Assembly: GCF_003581585.1 (NCBI RefSeq)
Contig: NZ_QXIR01000001.1
Span: forward strand, 248,001 to 312,000
Direction of reading: 5' to 3'
DNA from: Bacillus salacetis
Lineage (GTDB): Bacteria > Bacillota > Bacilli > Bacillales > Bacillaceae_B
DNA: 64,000 bases
In this document: one piece after another, positions 46,085-55,078 of the stretch
How the letters are laid out: the number at the start of each line of letters is the position of its first letter
Position numbering within the stretch: position 1 is the first letter of the stretch
The notes under the pieces: model-generated
What the model saw: only the letters and a program-made list of their open reading frames with translations
Database searches by the model: none
What the model was told of the DNA's origin: nothing
Translations under genes and position numbers: made by a program

Positions 46085-47335
46085 GCTGGGCCGTTTAAAC
46101 GCTTATTGGCCCGGTTACTCTCTTCAGCCCTTTTTTCATTGGCCCATTTAATCTCTAATTGGGCCGGTTACTCTCTCCATCCCTTTCCTCAATGGCCCAT
46201 TTAATCCCTAATTGGGCCGGTATCTCTCTTCTCTCCCTGTCCCCTTGGCCCATTTAACCCCTAATTGGGCCAGCCTCTCTCTTCTCTCCCTGTCCCCTTG
46301 GACCATTTAACCCCTAATTGGGCCACTGACTCTCTCCAACTCCTTTCTCCTTGGTCCATTTAATCTCTATTTGGACCAGCATCTCTCTTCAGACCATCCT
46401 CCCTGACCCATTTAATCTCTAATTGGGCCGGTTACTCTCTCCAGACCCTTCCCCCTTGGCCAATTTAATCTCTAATTGGACCAGCATCTCTCTTCTCTCC
46501 CTTTCTCCTTGGCCCATTTAATCTCTAATTGGGCCGGTTACTCTCTCCATCCCTTTCCTCAATGGCCCATTTAATCCCTAATTGGGCCGGTATCTCTCTT
46601 CTCTCCCTGTCCCCTTGGCCCATTTAACCCCTAATTGGGCCGCTGACTCTCTCCAACTCCTTTCTCCTTGGTCCATTTAATCTCTATTTGGGCCAGCATC
46701 TCTCTTCAGACCATCCTCCCTGACCCATTTAATCTCTAATTGGGCCGGTTACTCTCTCCAGACCCTTCCCCCTTGGCCCATTTAACCCCTAATTGGGCCA
46801 GCCTCTCTCTTCTCTCCCTTTCTCCTTGGCCCATTTAATCCCTAATTGGGCCGGTATCTCTCTTCTCTCCCTGTCCCCTTGGCCCATTTAACCCCTAATT
46901 GGGCCAGCCTCTCTCTTCTCTCCCTGTCCCCTTGGACCATTTAACCCCTAATTGGGCCACTGACTCTCTCCAACTCCTTTCTCCTTGGCCCATTTAACTC
47001 TTAATTGGACCAGTACCTCTCTCCTCACCTTTCCTCCTTGGCCCATTTAATCCCTAATTAGGCCAGCCTCTCTCTTTTCTCCCTGTCCCCTTGGTCCATT
47101 TAATCCCTAATTGGGCCAGCCTCTCTCTTCTCTCCCTGTCCCCTTGGCCCATTTAACCCCTAATTGGGCCAGCCTCTCTCTTCTCTCCCTGTCCCCTTGG
47201 ACCATTTAACCCCTAATTGGGCCGCTGACTCTCTCCAACTCCTTTCTCCCTGCCCCATTTAACTCTTAATTGGACCAGTACCTCTCTCCTCACCCTTCCT
47301 CCCTGGACCATTTAACCCCTAAGCGGGCCGCCACC
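46085..47335. repeat. Tandem array 2: 24 copies of a ~53 bp unit
   Basis: Each unit starts TTGGCCCATTTAAYCCCTAA and continues TTGGGCC, then a pyrimidine-rich TCTCTCTTCTCTCCC tail. The inverted arms GGCCCA/TGGGCC sit at unit offsets 3-8 and 22-27, with variants GGTCCA and GGACCA; several arms change in step, others form G-T pairs. The array lies between divergent sporulation-type promoters (45858 minus, 47459 plus). The pyrimidine bias gives one strand a marked C+T skew. DNA at 45860-46085 shows no gene. Confidence 0.95.
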
Positions 47336-47458
47336 TCGCTCCAGACGCTTCCTCATTAACCAATCAAACAATCCCTCCCCCAGCACTACCGTCTCCCGGC
47401 CCAATATATAACCACTCCCACCCATCCAGACTTCCTTTTTTTGACACCTCCTGCCGTC

Positions 47459-47485
47459 ACAAACCCCCGGAGCCTACATAAGATA
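47459..47485 (+). promoter_or_regulatory. Sigma-K-type promoter for the GT2 gene
   Basis: AC at 47459-47460, exactly 16 bp, then CATAAGATA at 47477-47485 fits AC-N16-CATANNNTA. It is 35 bp upstream of the ATG. Confidence 0.65.
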
Positions 47486-47519
47486 GCAAAGAGAATGGTT
47501 TTGAAAGGAAGGATCTGCC

Positions 47520-48401
47520 ATGTCGAAAGCACCTCCTAAGGTGTCCATTATCATACCCGTGAAAAATGAAGGCATAAATGTTAAGAATACATGTGATTCC
47601 CTGTTCAGTGTGAAAACCAATATTGAATTTGAGACGATCATCATTGATGATGCGTCGGATGATAAGTGCTGTGATTTTCTTCATACTTATCCGCATAAAG
47701 GAAGGGTCAGGAGGATCAACACGCAGGGAATCGGGCCGGCTAATGCCCGGAATCTCGGTGCCCAGGAAGCCTCACATGACTATCTGATTTTCTGTGATGC
47801 CCACCTGACATTCGAAAATTTCTGGATTGACCGCCTGCTGTTCTATCTTCTGGCGGGACATTCCGATGTGGTCCGCCCTGCGATCGCTTCCATGACAGAT
47901 CCGCATATTGTCGGATATGGACAATCTCTTACCGAAAATCTGAAGGTGAAGTGGAATATGAGGAGGAAGGGACTGTTCGAGACGGCGATCATCCCTGGAG
48001 GCTGCTTTATGATACCGAAAAGGGTATTCCAGGATGTCGGCGGTTTTGAAACAGGTTTTTCAAGCTGGGGACATGAAGATGTGGAGATATCGATCAAACT
48101 CTGGCTGTTCGGCTACCGCTGTCACTGTGATCCGAATGTGAAGATCCTGCATCTGTTCAGGACTTCCCATCCGTATAAAGTGAATTTCGATGATATCAAT
48201 TATAATCAGCTGCGGATGGCATATCTTCATTTCAGTGAGGGACGGATCAAGAAGGTGAAAGAAATGATGAGGCACAGTTCAGTGAGGAATATTGATGTCA
48301 AAGTCCTTGGAGATGGGGCGAGGACAAAACGGAACGAATATTTTCTAAAGCGGAAAATCGAAGATGATGCATTCTTCAGGAAGTTCAAAATCAATTTCTG
48401 A
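47520..48401 (+). CDS. Glycosyltransferase family 2, GalNAc-transferase-like
   Basis: A 293-residue GT-A enzyme. N-terminal VSIIIPVKNEG, donor-site IIIDDASDD, a FCDAHLTFE block equivalent to DXH of polypeptide GalNAc-transferases, and C-terminal FETGFSSWGHEDVEISIKLW with the GHED acceptor/catalytic signature. This layout suggests transfer of an (N-acetyl)hexosamine to a protein or glycan. AAGGAAGGA precedes the ATG, and a sigma-K-type promoter lies just upstream. Downstream gene cluster makes N-acetylated deoxysugars, a plausible donor. Confidence 0.9.
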   Translation: MSKAPPKVSIIIPVKNEGINVKNTCDSLFSVKTNIEFETIIIDDASDDKCCDFLHTYPHKGRVRRINTQGIGPANARNLGAQEASHDYLIFCDAHLTFENFWIDRLLFYLLAGHSDVVRPAIASMTDPHIVGYGQSLTENLKVKWNMRRKGLFETAIIPGGCFMIPKRVFQDVGGFETGFSSWGHEDVEISIKLWLFGYRCHCDPNVKILHLFRTSHPYKVNFDDINYNQLRMAYLHFSEGRIKKVKEMMRHSSVRNIDVKVLGDGARTKRNEYFLKRKIEDDAFFRKFKINF

Positions 48402-48418
48402 ACACCTTTTCTATGTAT

Positions 48419-48450
48419 GCTTATGACTTGCGGTCTTCATAAGCTTTTTT
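48419..48450 (+). terminator. Rho-independent terminator of the GT2 gene
   Basis: GCTTATGA/TCATAAGC stem with a 10-base loop, followed by six T. Confidence 0.85.
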
Positions 48451-48544
48451 CCTGGCTCTTTCGTAAAATTTGCCGCTCGTTGATACTTTGAGTACCTTCA
48501 AGTATCAATGGGAAAAGTCCGACATTTAGAATGTTGAAATCCTT

Positions 48545-49435
48545 TTAACAACATGTCCGGTGATAGTTCAGGATGTCTGCCATTGATTGCTCAAAAGGAA
48601 TCTCCGGCTGCCATCCAAGAGCGCGGATCTCAGAAGTATCTACAGCAAAAGGTTCTTCCTCTTCGTCAAGCTCATATGTGATTTCCACCTCGGCACTTGT
48701 CAGTCTCACCAAGACTTGAGCCACTTCCCCTAGTGTCCTGCTGATTCCTGTTGCCAGAGCGTATTCCTGTAAACGCCCGCCTTCCCGGAAAATCAGTTCA
48801 TACGCTTTCACCGCGTCCCGGACATCGAGAAAATCCCTCTGCGATTGAAAATTATGAAGGGGGAGGTTCCCTTTTCCTTCCCCTTGTTCAATACCGGCAA
48901 GCTTTGCAGCCAGCAGGGCACAGATTCCCGTCGATTCACCCGGTCCAATCAAATTGGCCGGCCGCGCGAACGTGACATCCAAACTGTACATTTGCGCCCA
49001 GCATTTAGAGAGAAAGACCTGAAGATATTTTGTCACTCCATAAGGATGATTCGGTGCCTGTGTCCCGCAAGGATTGAAGTCAATCAGCGAACCAGCGACA
49101 AGGATCTTGGAGGAAGGAGCATGCAGCCTGACAGACTCCAGAAGATTCAGCGTTCCGTTGACATTGGCATCAAACGTTGCGGAAGGCCTGCTCCATGAAC
49201 GGCCGGCATGGTTATCACCCGCCAGGTGCAATACGAAATCGGGCTTCTGTTCTGCCATGATTTCCTGTATCTCATCTGACCGCAGCAGATCCGCTTTTAC
49301 ATAGTTGCCCCCGTCAATGCTTCCACTTTTCCCCCGGATGATCCCGGTGACTGCATACCCCTTTGAACTAAAAAAACGGCATGCCTCAGTACCTGTAAAC
49401 CCTGAGGCTCCAGTGATCAAAACCGTCTTCTTCAT
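48545..49435 (-). CDS. NAD-dependent epimerase/dehydratase (extended SDR)
   Basis: A 296-residue nucleotide-sugar SDR. NAD(P)-binding TGASGFTG (~8-15) and active-site YGVTK (~138-142). Sequence flavour is that of GDP-4-keto-6-deoxymannose reductases or UDP-hexose epimerases. It is the last gene of a four-gene operon, its ATG overlapping the preceding stop by 4 bp (ATGA). It may reduce or epimerise a 4-keto intermediate; exact product unknown. Confidence 0.85.
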   Translation of the reverse strand: MKKTVLITGASGFTGTEACRFFSSKGYAVTGIIRGKSGSIDGGNYVKADLLRSDEIQEIMAEQKPDFVLHLAGDNHAGRSWSRPSATFDANVNGTLNLLESVRLHAPSSKILVAGSLIDFNPCGTQAPNHPYGVTKYLQVFLSKCWAQMYSLDVTFARPANLIGPGESTGICALLAAKLAGIEQGEGKGNLPLHNFQSQRDFLDVRDAVKAYELIFREGGRLQEYALATGISRTLGEVAQVLVRLTSAEVEITYELDEEEEPFAVDTSEIRALGWQPEIPFEQSMADILNYHRTCC

Positions 49436-50262
49436 TTGCCTTCCATCCAGTCCCTCAGTTCCTGGAGCATGCATGGATACCCCTGGACTCTGTATTGGAT
49501 GTCTCCCCTGGTGTTCACCAGGCTCTTGTCACTGAAATGAAGGGTATCACGGCGCACCGCGACATCCTCTTTATCAAAAACAACCTTGATCATCGTCAAA
49601 AGCTGAAACTTGGACACTTTCTCGTCATGGCAAAGATGATACAGTCCGCTGACATCATGGGCGATGCAGTACTTGATTGCCTTCGCCAGCTCCAGCGTCG
49701 TGACTCCGTTCCAATAAACGCGGTCGTATCCATCGATATCCCCGGACTGCTTCATGAACCACAGAAACAAGCCGCATCCGTCCTCTTTCAATTCCGGTCC
49801 TATAATCGATGTCCTGATGGTTAGATGCGGTTCCTTTGTCACTTCACCGAGCGACTTTGTCTGCGCATAGACACTCAGTCCATCTTTTACAGACTGTTCA
49901 CGATACTGCCCATCACTGCCGGAAAAAACACAGTCGGTACTGATATGAACCAGCCTGGCACCGTTCCCCAGATCATCAAGCACACTTTGGATATGATGAG
50001 GCAGGAGACTGTTGATCACAAGCGCATCCTTGATGTGCTTCTCCGCATTCTCGTTCAGCAGTCCGACCGCATTGATGACCACATCAGGGTGAACATCGCA
50101 AATCACCCTGGTTACTTCATCCAGGTTCCTGGCATCAAGACGCAGGGTGCCGCCTTCACCTGTCCTGGTTGTACAATGGACTTCGATCCCCTGCTGCTGC
50201 TTCAGGTAGTCCACGATCATATGGCCGGCCATTCCCCGCCCGCCAATAACGAGGATTTTCAT
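49432..50262 (-). CDS. RmlD-like nucleotide-sugar 4-ketoreductase
   Basis: A 276-residue SDR of the dTDP-4-dehydrorhamnose reductase (RmlD) superfamily: GGRGMAGH NADPH motif (~8), VHISTDCVFSG (~100) and YAQTKSLGE with the catalytic Y-x3-K. It lacks the cupin domain of CapF. RmlD-like enzymes downstream of a UDP-GlcNAc 4,6-dehydratase/5-epimerase are known to make UDP-L-RhaNAc (WbvR of Vibrio cholerae O37). ATG 50262 shares one base with the preceding stop (TAATG); the frame extends upstream but that is within the previous gene. Confidence 0.87.
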   Translation of the reverse strand: MKILVIGGRGMAGHMIVDYLKQQQGIEVHCTTRTGEGGTLRLDARNLDEVTRVICDVHPDVVINAVGLLNENAEKHIKDALVINSLLPHHIQSVLDDLGNGARLVHISTDCVFSGSDGQYREQSVKDGLSVYAQTKSLGEVTKEPHLTIRTSIIGPELKEDGCGLFLWFMKQSGDIDGYDRVYWNGVTTLELAKAIKYCIAHDVSGLYHLCHDEKVSKFQLLTMIKVVFDKEDVAVRRDTLHFSDKSLVNTRGDIQYRVQGYPCMLQELRDWMEGK

Positions 50263-51248
50263 TACAGGAAGCCTCCATCTTTTAGCATTGCCTTGATTTC
50301 TTCCCTGTTGATCGTATTGTCGCTGGAACAATAGGTATCCAGGTTCACCTTCGGATACTCTTTGTAATAGTCACTCAACCCTTCAATCTCGATGGTCGGC
50401 AGAATGACATAGTACTCGTTATCATAGATGATCGTGTTATTGCTTTCGAAATCGGTCAAAAGAATTTCATGCAGCTTTTCTCCCGGGCGGATGCCCAGTT
50501 CCTCTATTTCTATTTCTTTGCCTTCATACTCTTCTATCAATACATGAGCCAAATCAAGAATCTTGCAGGTAGGCATCTTCATGACGAAGATTTCTCCGCC
50601 ATAGCTTTCATAGGTCGCTTTAAAAAGAAGCTTGATTGCATCCTTGATCGTCAGGAAGAAGCGGGTCATTTCCTTATCCGTGATGCCGATTTTTGAATGT
50701 TTTTCAATTCCATGCCTGAACACATGGATCACACTTCCGTTCGTCCCAAGCACATTTCCACCACGTACGCAGACAAACGTGGTGTCATCGGTTTCAGCAT
50801 TGGCATTGATGATCAGCTTCTCTCCCATCGCTTTGGTGAATCCATAAAAATTGGATGGATTGGCCGCTTTGTCAGTGGAGATGTAGACCACTTTTTCCAC
50901 CTTATTTATCATGCTCGCTTCAATGACATTCTGCGTACCGGTCACATTGGTCTTCAGGGCTTCAAGCGGCTGATATTCACAAACAGGAACATGCTTGAGG
51001 GCTGCCAGATGAAACACGTAATCCACCCGCCGGCAGGCTTCCACCACCGCTTCCTTGTCACGGATATCCCCTATGATGAACTTCAGCTTGGGATCATGAT
51101 CGAATTTCTGCTTCATGCTTACCTGGCTTGATTCATTTCTTGAAAACACCCTGATTTCCCGGGGGTTCTTCTCCAGCAATTGGCGCACCAGCTCATACCC
51201 CCATGAACCGGTCCCTCCTGTTACAAGAATGATTTTATCAGTAAACAA
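50262..51248 (-). CDS. UDP-N-acetylglucosamine 4,6-dehydratase/5-epimerase, CapE/FlaA1-like
   Basis: A 328-residue SDR of the polysaccharide-biosynthesis family: TGGTGSWG (~10-17), ISTDKAANP (~124) and YGFTKAMGEK with the catalytic Y-x3-K (~133). Members convert UDP-GlcNAc to UDP-2-acetamido-2,6-dideoxy-hexos-4-uloses, with inversion at C5 in CapE/WbvB. It begins at a TTG (51248) inside the last codons of the 2-epimerase gene, with GGGAGGG upstream, so expression is coupled. Confidence 0.92.
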   Translation of the reverse strand: MFTDKIILVTGGTGSWGYELVRQLLEKNPREIRVFSRNESSQVSMKQKFDHDPKLKFIIGDIRDKEAVVEACRRVDYVFHLAALKHVPVCEYQPLEALKTNVTGTQNVIEASMINKVEKVVYISTDKAANPSNFYGFTKAMGEKLIINANAETDDTTFVCVRGGNVLGTNGSVIHVFRHGIEKHSKIGITDKEMTRFFLTIKDAIKLLFKATYESYGGEIFVMKMPTCKILDLAHVLIEEYEGKEIEIEELGIRPGEKLHEILLTDFESNNTIIYDNEYYVILPTIEIEGLSDYYKEYPKVNLDTYCSSDNTINREEIKAMLKDGGFL

Positions 51249-52332
51249 TTTCTGTCCCTCCCAGTATGATTTTCAAAACAGTTGCCGAAACATCCGGCTT
51301 GAGGTATTCCGGCGGACAATCCCATGTCCTTGGCTGGTGCAGCATCGTTTTTACACCAGTAAGAATCCGCGCTTCATCCAGCCCGGAAATCAAGTTGCTT
51401 CCGCAATCAACGGTTTCCGGCCTTTCCGTCGTCTTCCTGACTGTCACGGCCGGTACATGGAACAAACAGCATTCCTCTTGGACGGTGCCGCTGTCTGTCA
51501 ACACGCAAAAGGCTTTCTGTTCAAGCTTTACAAAGTCAAAGAAACCAAACGGCTCCCGTGTTTCCACCAGTGGATGCATCTTGATGGCGGAATCTCCCTC
51601 AAGCTTTGATCTTGTCCGTGGATGGGTACTGAAGATGATCCGTTTTTGATACTGTTCCGCAATTTTATTCAATGCCCCGGTAATATTTTTCAAATGGACC
51701 GGATTGTCGACATTTTCGGCCCGGTGGATGGTGACCAGGAAGTAGTCCTGTTCTTTCAGCCCCAAAGACTCCAGTATTTTACTGTCATCTATGTTTTCTT
51801 TGTAATGCATCAGCACTTCATAGATGGGATTTCCGGAAACCATGATTCTCCCAGGAGAAACGCCCTCCCTGAGCAGGTTCTGTTTACTATAGTAGGTGTA
51901 TGGAAGATTGAATGATGAAACGGCGTCTATTATTTTCCTGTTTTTCTCTTCCGGAACTGCGAGGTCGAAGCAGCGGTTGCCGGCTTCCATATGGATGACG
52001 GGGATCATCAGCCGCTCCGCCAATATTGCACTCAGCCCGCTGTTCGTGTCGCCAAGGACCAGGACTTTATCAGGCTGCTCTTTCAACAGGATCTTTTCCA
52101 GCTCACGGAATAAAATCGACATTTGCTCACCGAGTGACTGCCGGGAAGAAGATAGAAGATAATCGGGGGCCCTAAGTCCAAGTTCCTCAAAGAATATATC
52201 ATTCAATGAGCGGGTGAAATTCTGGCCGGTATGCACGATGATATGGCGGTCCGCCAATTCATCCAGCTTCTTCATGATGAGGCTCAACCTGATGATTTCA
52301 GGCCTGGTGCCCAGTATTGTCAGTACTTTCAT
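51238..52332 (-). CDS. UDP-N-acetylglucosamine 2-epimerase family (CapG/WecB-like)
   Basis: A 364-residue GT-B-fold epimerase. It begins MKVLTILGTRPEIIRLSLIM, has HTGQNF, VLGDTNSG, HMEAGNRCFD and the C-terminal LTDSGTVQEEC uridine-diphosphate-binding block. In CapG/WbvD systems this enzyme acts last, on the 6-deoxy-L-sugar, giving UDP-L-FucNAc or UDP-L-QuiNAc; alternatively it could make UDP-ManNAc. First gene of the operon; AAAGGAGGGAC precedes the ATG. Order 2-epimerase, dehydratase, RmlD-like reductase supports an L-QuiNAc-type product. Confidence 0.92.
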   Translation of the reverse strand: MKVLTILGTRPEIIRLSLIMKKLDELADRHIIVHTGQNFTRSLNDIFFEELGLRAPDYLLSSSRQSLGEQMSILFRELEKILLKEQPDKVLVLGDTNSGLSAILAERLMIPVIHMEAGNRCFDLAVPEEKNRKIIDAVSSFNLPYTYYSKQNLLREGVSPGRIMVSGNPIYEVLMHYKENIDDSKILESLGLKEQDYFLVTIHRAENVDNPVHLKNITGALNKIAEQYQKRIIFSTHPRTRSKLEGDSAIKMHPLVETREPFGFFDFVKLEQKAFCVLTDSGTVQEECCLFHVPAVTVRKTTERPETVDCGSNLISGLDEARILTGVKTMLHQPRTWDCPPEYLKPDVSATVLKIILGGTEIVY

Positions 52333-52495
52333 GTTGTCCCTCCTTTACTCCTATAAATAACCTATTCTTTTCCACAGAAAGTGTACTAGTTATTATTCCT
52401 AATTTTTCCCTGAGACTCTATTTGCCTATGAAGCCCTTATAGCCCTTGGATATCCACCGGGAGGCCACTTTATCCAGGGACTATCACATGCCTAT

Positions 52496-52522
52496 ACCAA
52501 TCTTCATTCCGTACATACTATA
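52496..52522 (+). promoter_or_regulatory. Sigma-K-type promoter upstream of the GT4 gene
   Basis: AC at 52496-52497, 16 bp, then CATACTATA at 52514-52522 match AC-N16-CATANNNTA. Apart from this, the 384 bp divergent gap 52333-52716 shows no gene. Confidence 0.6.
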
Positions 52523-52716
52523 TTGATAGGTTTGCATATTGATCTTTCAGCAAAAGAGAAACATTAGAGAAACACGGGAAATTCCGATGGAAAAAACGAG
52601 GAATTCATATGCAGGTCCTTGTCTTGACCGAATATCCATTTGAAGAAATGGCCTGCAGCTATGAATGGCCGAACAGGATAAACGAAAAGAGAATCTTTAA
52701 AAGGAGTTCTGTATCT

Positions 52717-53793
52717 ATGAAAATTCTATTTGTCTATTACGTCCCGAGCGGGGGTGTCGAAACACTAGCAAGACAAAGGACAGCTGCATTGGCAAACAGC
52801 GGCATCCAATTTCAATTCCTGTTCTTTTCACAAGGAGCCGGGATGCAGAATATCAAGGAAAAAACATGGATCACCAACGACGACACACAAATAAGCAGCA
52901 TCCTTCACTCTGAAAGATTCGATGCGATCATCGTGGGATCAGACTATCCTTTTCTTGAAAGAGTCCGGAAACTGGGATACACAGGCAAACTGATCTATGA
53001 GGTCCAGGGGATGGGAATCCTTTCAACGGCAGACAGCATCCTTAAGTATGCCCAGCCCTATGTCAATCAATATGCAGATGCGATATTGCTGCCCAAAACC
53101 CCCCACCTCGTATCATTGATTGATAAATATTATCCATTGAAAAAGAAATACTCTTTCCATAACTGCATCGATACCACGAACTTTACGTATGTCACAGAAG
53201 GAGTTTCCGCAGAGCCATACATGCTGCTCGGCTGGGTTGGAAGATTGGAGGAAAACAAAAACTGGAAGGAATTCCTGAAGATATCGAAGAGGCTGGTGAC
53301 CAGCCACCCTAACTTGCGGATTTGGATATTCACCGATTCCAACCTTAATCCCCCATCTGAAGTAAGGGCGTTTCAAAAAATGGCAAGAACCCTGAAGCTG
53401 CAAAGACATATCACCATGCTCTCCAACATTCCCTATAATCAAATGCCCACCTACTACACCCGGATCGGGAACTCCGGCGGCATGCTTTGCTCCACCTCAA
53501 AATACGAAGGGTTCGGTTATGCGATGGTCGAAGCGATGTGCTGCCTCTGCCCTGTGCTGACCACCGACTCGGACGGCATCAAAAGCTTCATCTTCCATAA
53601 CTCGACAGGAAAAATTTATCGACAGGGCGACATCAACCATGCCGTAAGAGAAGCCACCGATTTCATCCACAACGCTCCTCTAAAAGCTCAAATCAGGCAA
53701 AATGCCCAGCAGTACATCAAGCAGCACTTTACCCCGGAAATCTATGCCGCTAATTTCCTCCAGATGCTGCGAGAACTGCAGCTTAATATATAA
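52717..53793 (+). CDS. Glycosyltransferase family 4
   Basis: A 358-residue GT-B glycosyltransferase beginning MKILFVYYVPSGGVETLARQR, with GWVGRLEENKNWKEF and CSTSKYEGFGYAMVEAMCC (E-x7-E-type region) in the C-terminal domain. The ATG at 52717 was chosen for AAAGGAG and the usual family N-terminus; an in-frame ATG at 52609 with a GAGG site would add 36 residues, and lies within the predicted sigma-K transcript, so it is not excluded. Divergent from the nucleotide-sugar operon. Likely builds the spore-surface glycan. Confidence 0.88.
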   Translation: MKILFVYYVPSGGVETLARQRTAALANSGIQFQFLFFSQGAGMQNIKEKTWITNDDTQISSILHSERFDAIIVGSDYPFLERVRKLGYTGKLIYEVQGMGILSTADSILKYAQPYVNQYADAILLPKTPHLVSLIDKYYPLKKKYSFHNCIDTTNFTYVTEGVSAEPYMLLGWVGRLEENKNWKEFLKISKRLVTSHPNLRIWIFTDSNLNPPSEVRAFQKMARTLKLQRHITMLSNIPYNQMPTYYTRIGNSGGMLCSTSKYEGFGYAMVEAMCCLCPVLTTDSDGIKSFIFHNSTGKIYRQGDINHAVREATDFIHNAPLKAQIRQNAQQYIKQHFTPEIYAANFLQMLRELQLNI

Positions 53794-53794
53794 A

Positions 53795-53826
53795 AAGAAG
53801 GTGTCCTTTTGGCAGGACACCTTCTT
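53795..53826 (+). terminator. Hairpin terminator of the GT4 gene
   Basis: A 12-bp stem AAGAAGGTGTCC/GGACACCTTCTT directly after the stop; T-tract is short. Confidence 0.7.
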
Positions 53827-53945
53827 AGATTTACAGGTATGTAAGTTGGGAGAGAGTGTTTCACAAGATGAGGACCTCATTTGTACTCGGTCTGGCAATC
53901 ATAAGACACCTTCTCTTCAAATCTACTCTCCAGTTGGTTCAATTA

Positions 53946-54779
53946 TTATTTCCCCTGTTTCTTCATAAACTCCAGCACATCCAGATCAATGCTTCCTTCG
54001 TGCTCCCGCATTTCGAAATTCTCTGTATGCAGGTAATCCCGCAGCCCCTGGTGCACGGTCTTGTCCTCTTTCATATAGCCATGTCGCTCCAGCTCTGCCT
54101 CCAGTTCCTCCTTGACAGATCCATCCACCGGTACAATCCTGTCCGGATTCGATGCCGCGAAATACAGCTGATGAAGATTGAAAATCCGGATTAACTCTTT
54201 AATGGGGTCAGGATGATCATCCACCCTCAGGTCGATCAAGCGGTCATTGAAGCCGCCGTAACCGCCCTTTTCTTTCACCACATAGATGGCTGCGGACTGT
54301 TTTCCCCTTGAATCGCCTCCCGCTTCCTGTCCGGCATCCAGTGCTTTTAGGAGCCTTTCTGCCAGGGTTCCTTCCGTTGAAGTAAACGTTCCGGCCATGG
54401 CTTCCACCGTCCGCTGGTCGACAAGGATATTCCCCTGCGCGGCGAAATGCTCGCCGATCATGCCGCCGGCCCAATCATAGCAGCCTTCTCCTGTAAAGGT
54501 GGCTGCATTGCCCTGCGCATCAATCAGGCCGACCTGGCGGAGGTGCCGGTCAGGGTCATCCTGCATGATGATTTCCAATGCTTCTTCTGCTGTTTTTCCT
54601 TCTTCCATCAATTGAAGAGCATGCGGTCCATAGGCTGTGTTGGCATAAGACTGTGTCGCCACTGCCCCCGCACCTGCCCGGGCAAACGGAACGACGGCAC
54701 CGACCCCGATGAATTTGGACTGCACCGCAATCCCCCACTCTTTTTCTTTTGGATCAAATCCGACAATACTGAATGTCAT
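53946..54779 (-). CDS. DUF1028 family (Ntn-hydrolase-like) protein
   Basis: A 277-residue protein starting MTFSIVGFDP, the invariant DUF1028 N-terminus, in which Thr2 would be the exposed nucleophile after methionine removal, as in Ntn hydrolases. Other family blocks are GIAVQSKFIGVGAVVPFA and the GNAATFTGEGC region. The C-terminal ~60 residues (from HQLYFAASNPDRIVP) resemble a peptidoglycan-binding-like add-on seen in some members. Substrate unknown. A weak GGGAGG-type site precedes the ATG. Confidence 0.85.
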   Translation of the reverse strand: MTFSIVGFDPKEKEWGIAVQSKFIGVGAVVPFARAGAGAVATQSYANTAYGPHALQLMEEGKTAEEALEIIMQDDPDRHLRQVGLIDAQGNAATFTGEGCYDWAGGMIGEHFAAQGNILVDQRTVEAMAGTFTSTEGTLAERLLKALDAGQEAGGDSRGKQSAAIYVVKEKGGYGGFNDRLIDLRVDDHPDPIKELIRIFNLHQLYFAASNPDRIVPVDGSVKEELEAELERHGYMKEDKTVHQGLRDYLHTENFEMREHEGSIDLDVLEFMKKQGK

Positions 54780-54852
54780 ATTGGCTTTCCTCCCGGTAAA
54801 ATTTATCCTTTATTGAGTTTATTCGACACACGAAAAAAATTTCCTTTTTATT

Positions 54853-55020
54853 AGGCTGATTAATATATATCTCAAATAATATCCTGGTAATTCACCGAAA
54901 AAACCCCGGTAAGCAAGAAAGATGAGAGCTACTCTCCCTTTTTCGAATAAGAAGCCTTGGAATACAGGGGGAAAATACGCTCTTGGGATTTTTCCGAAAG
55001 AACCAATTTATGCGAAAACA
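54853..55020. repeat. R1 dispersed element, inverted orientation
   Basis: Reversed blocks ATAATATCCTGGTAATTCA, ACCCCGGTAAGCAAGAAAG, ACAGGGGGAAAATACGCTC and CAATTTATGCGAAAACAAC. Both ends are eroded. It fills the gap between hpf and the DUF1028 gene. Confidence 0.75.
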
Positions 55021-55030
55021 ACTTTCTATA

Positions 55031-55064
55031 AATGTAAAAGCACCCTGCAGAAACTGCAGGATGC
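55031..55064 (-). terminator. Rho-independent terminator of hpf
   Basis: On the minus strand GCATCCTGCAG pairs with CTGCAGGGTGC and is followed by TTTTAC. Confidence 0.75.
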
Positions 55065-55078
55065 TGATTTTTGTCATG

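Noticed and set aside
46085-47335. CRISPR-like array with 27 nt repeats and 26 nt spacers
   Set aside because: The supposed spacers are themselves near-identical pyrimidine-rich repeats, the core varies, and there are no cas genes.
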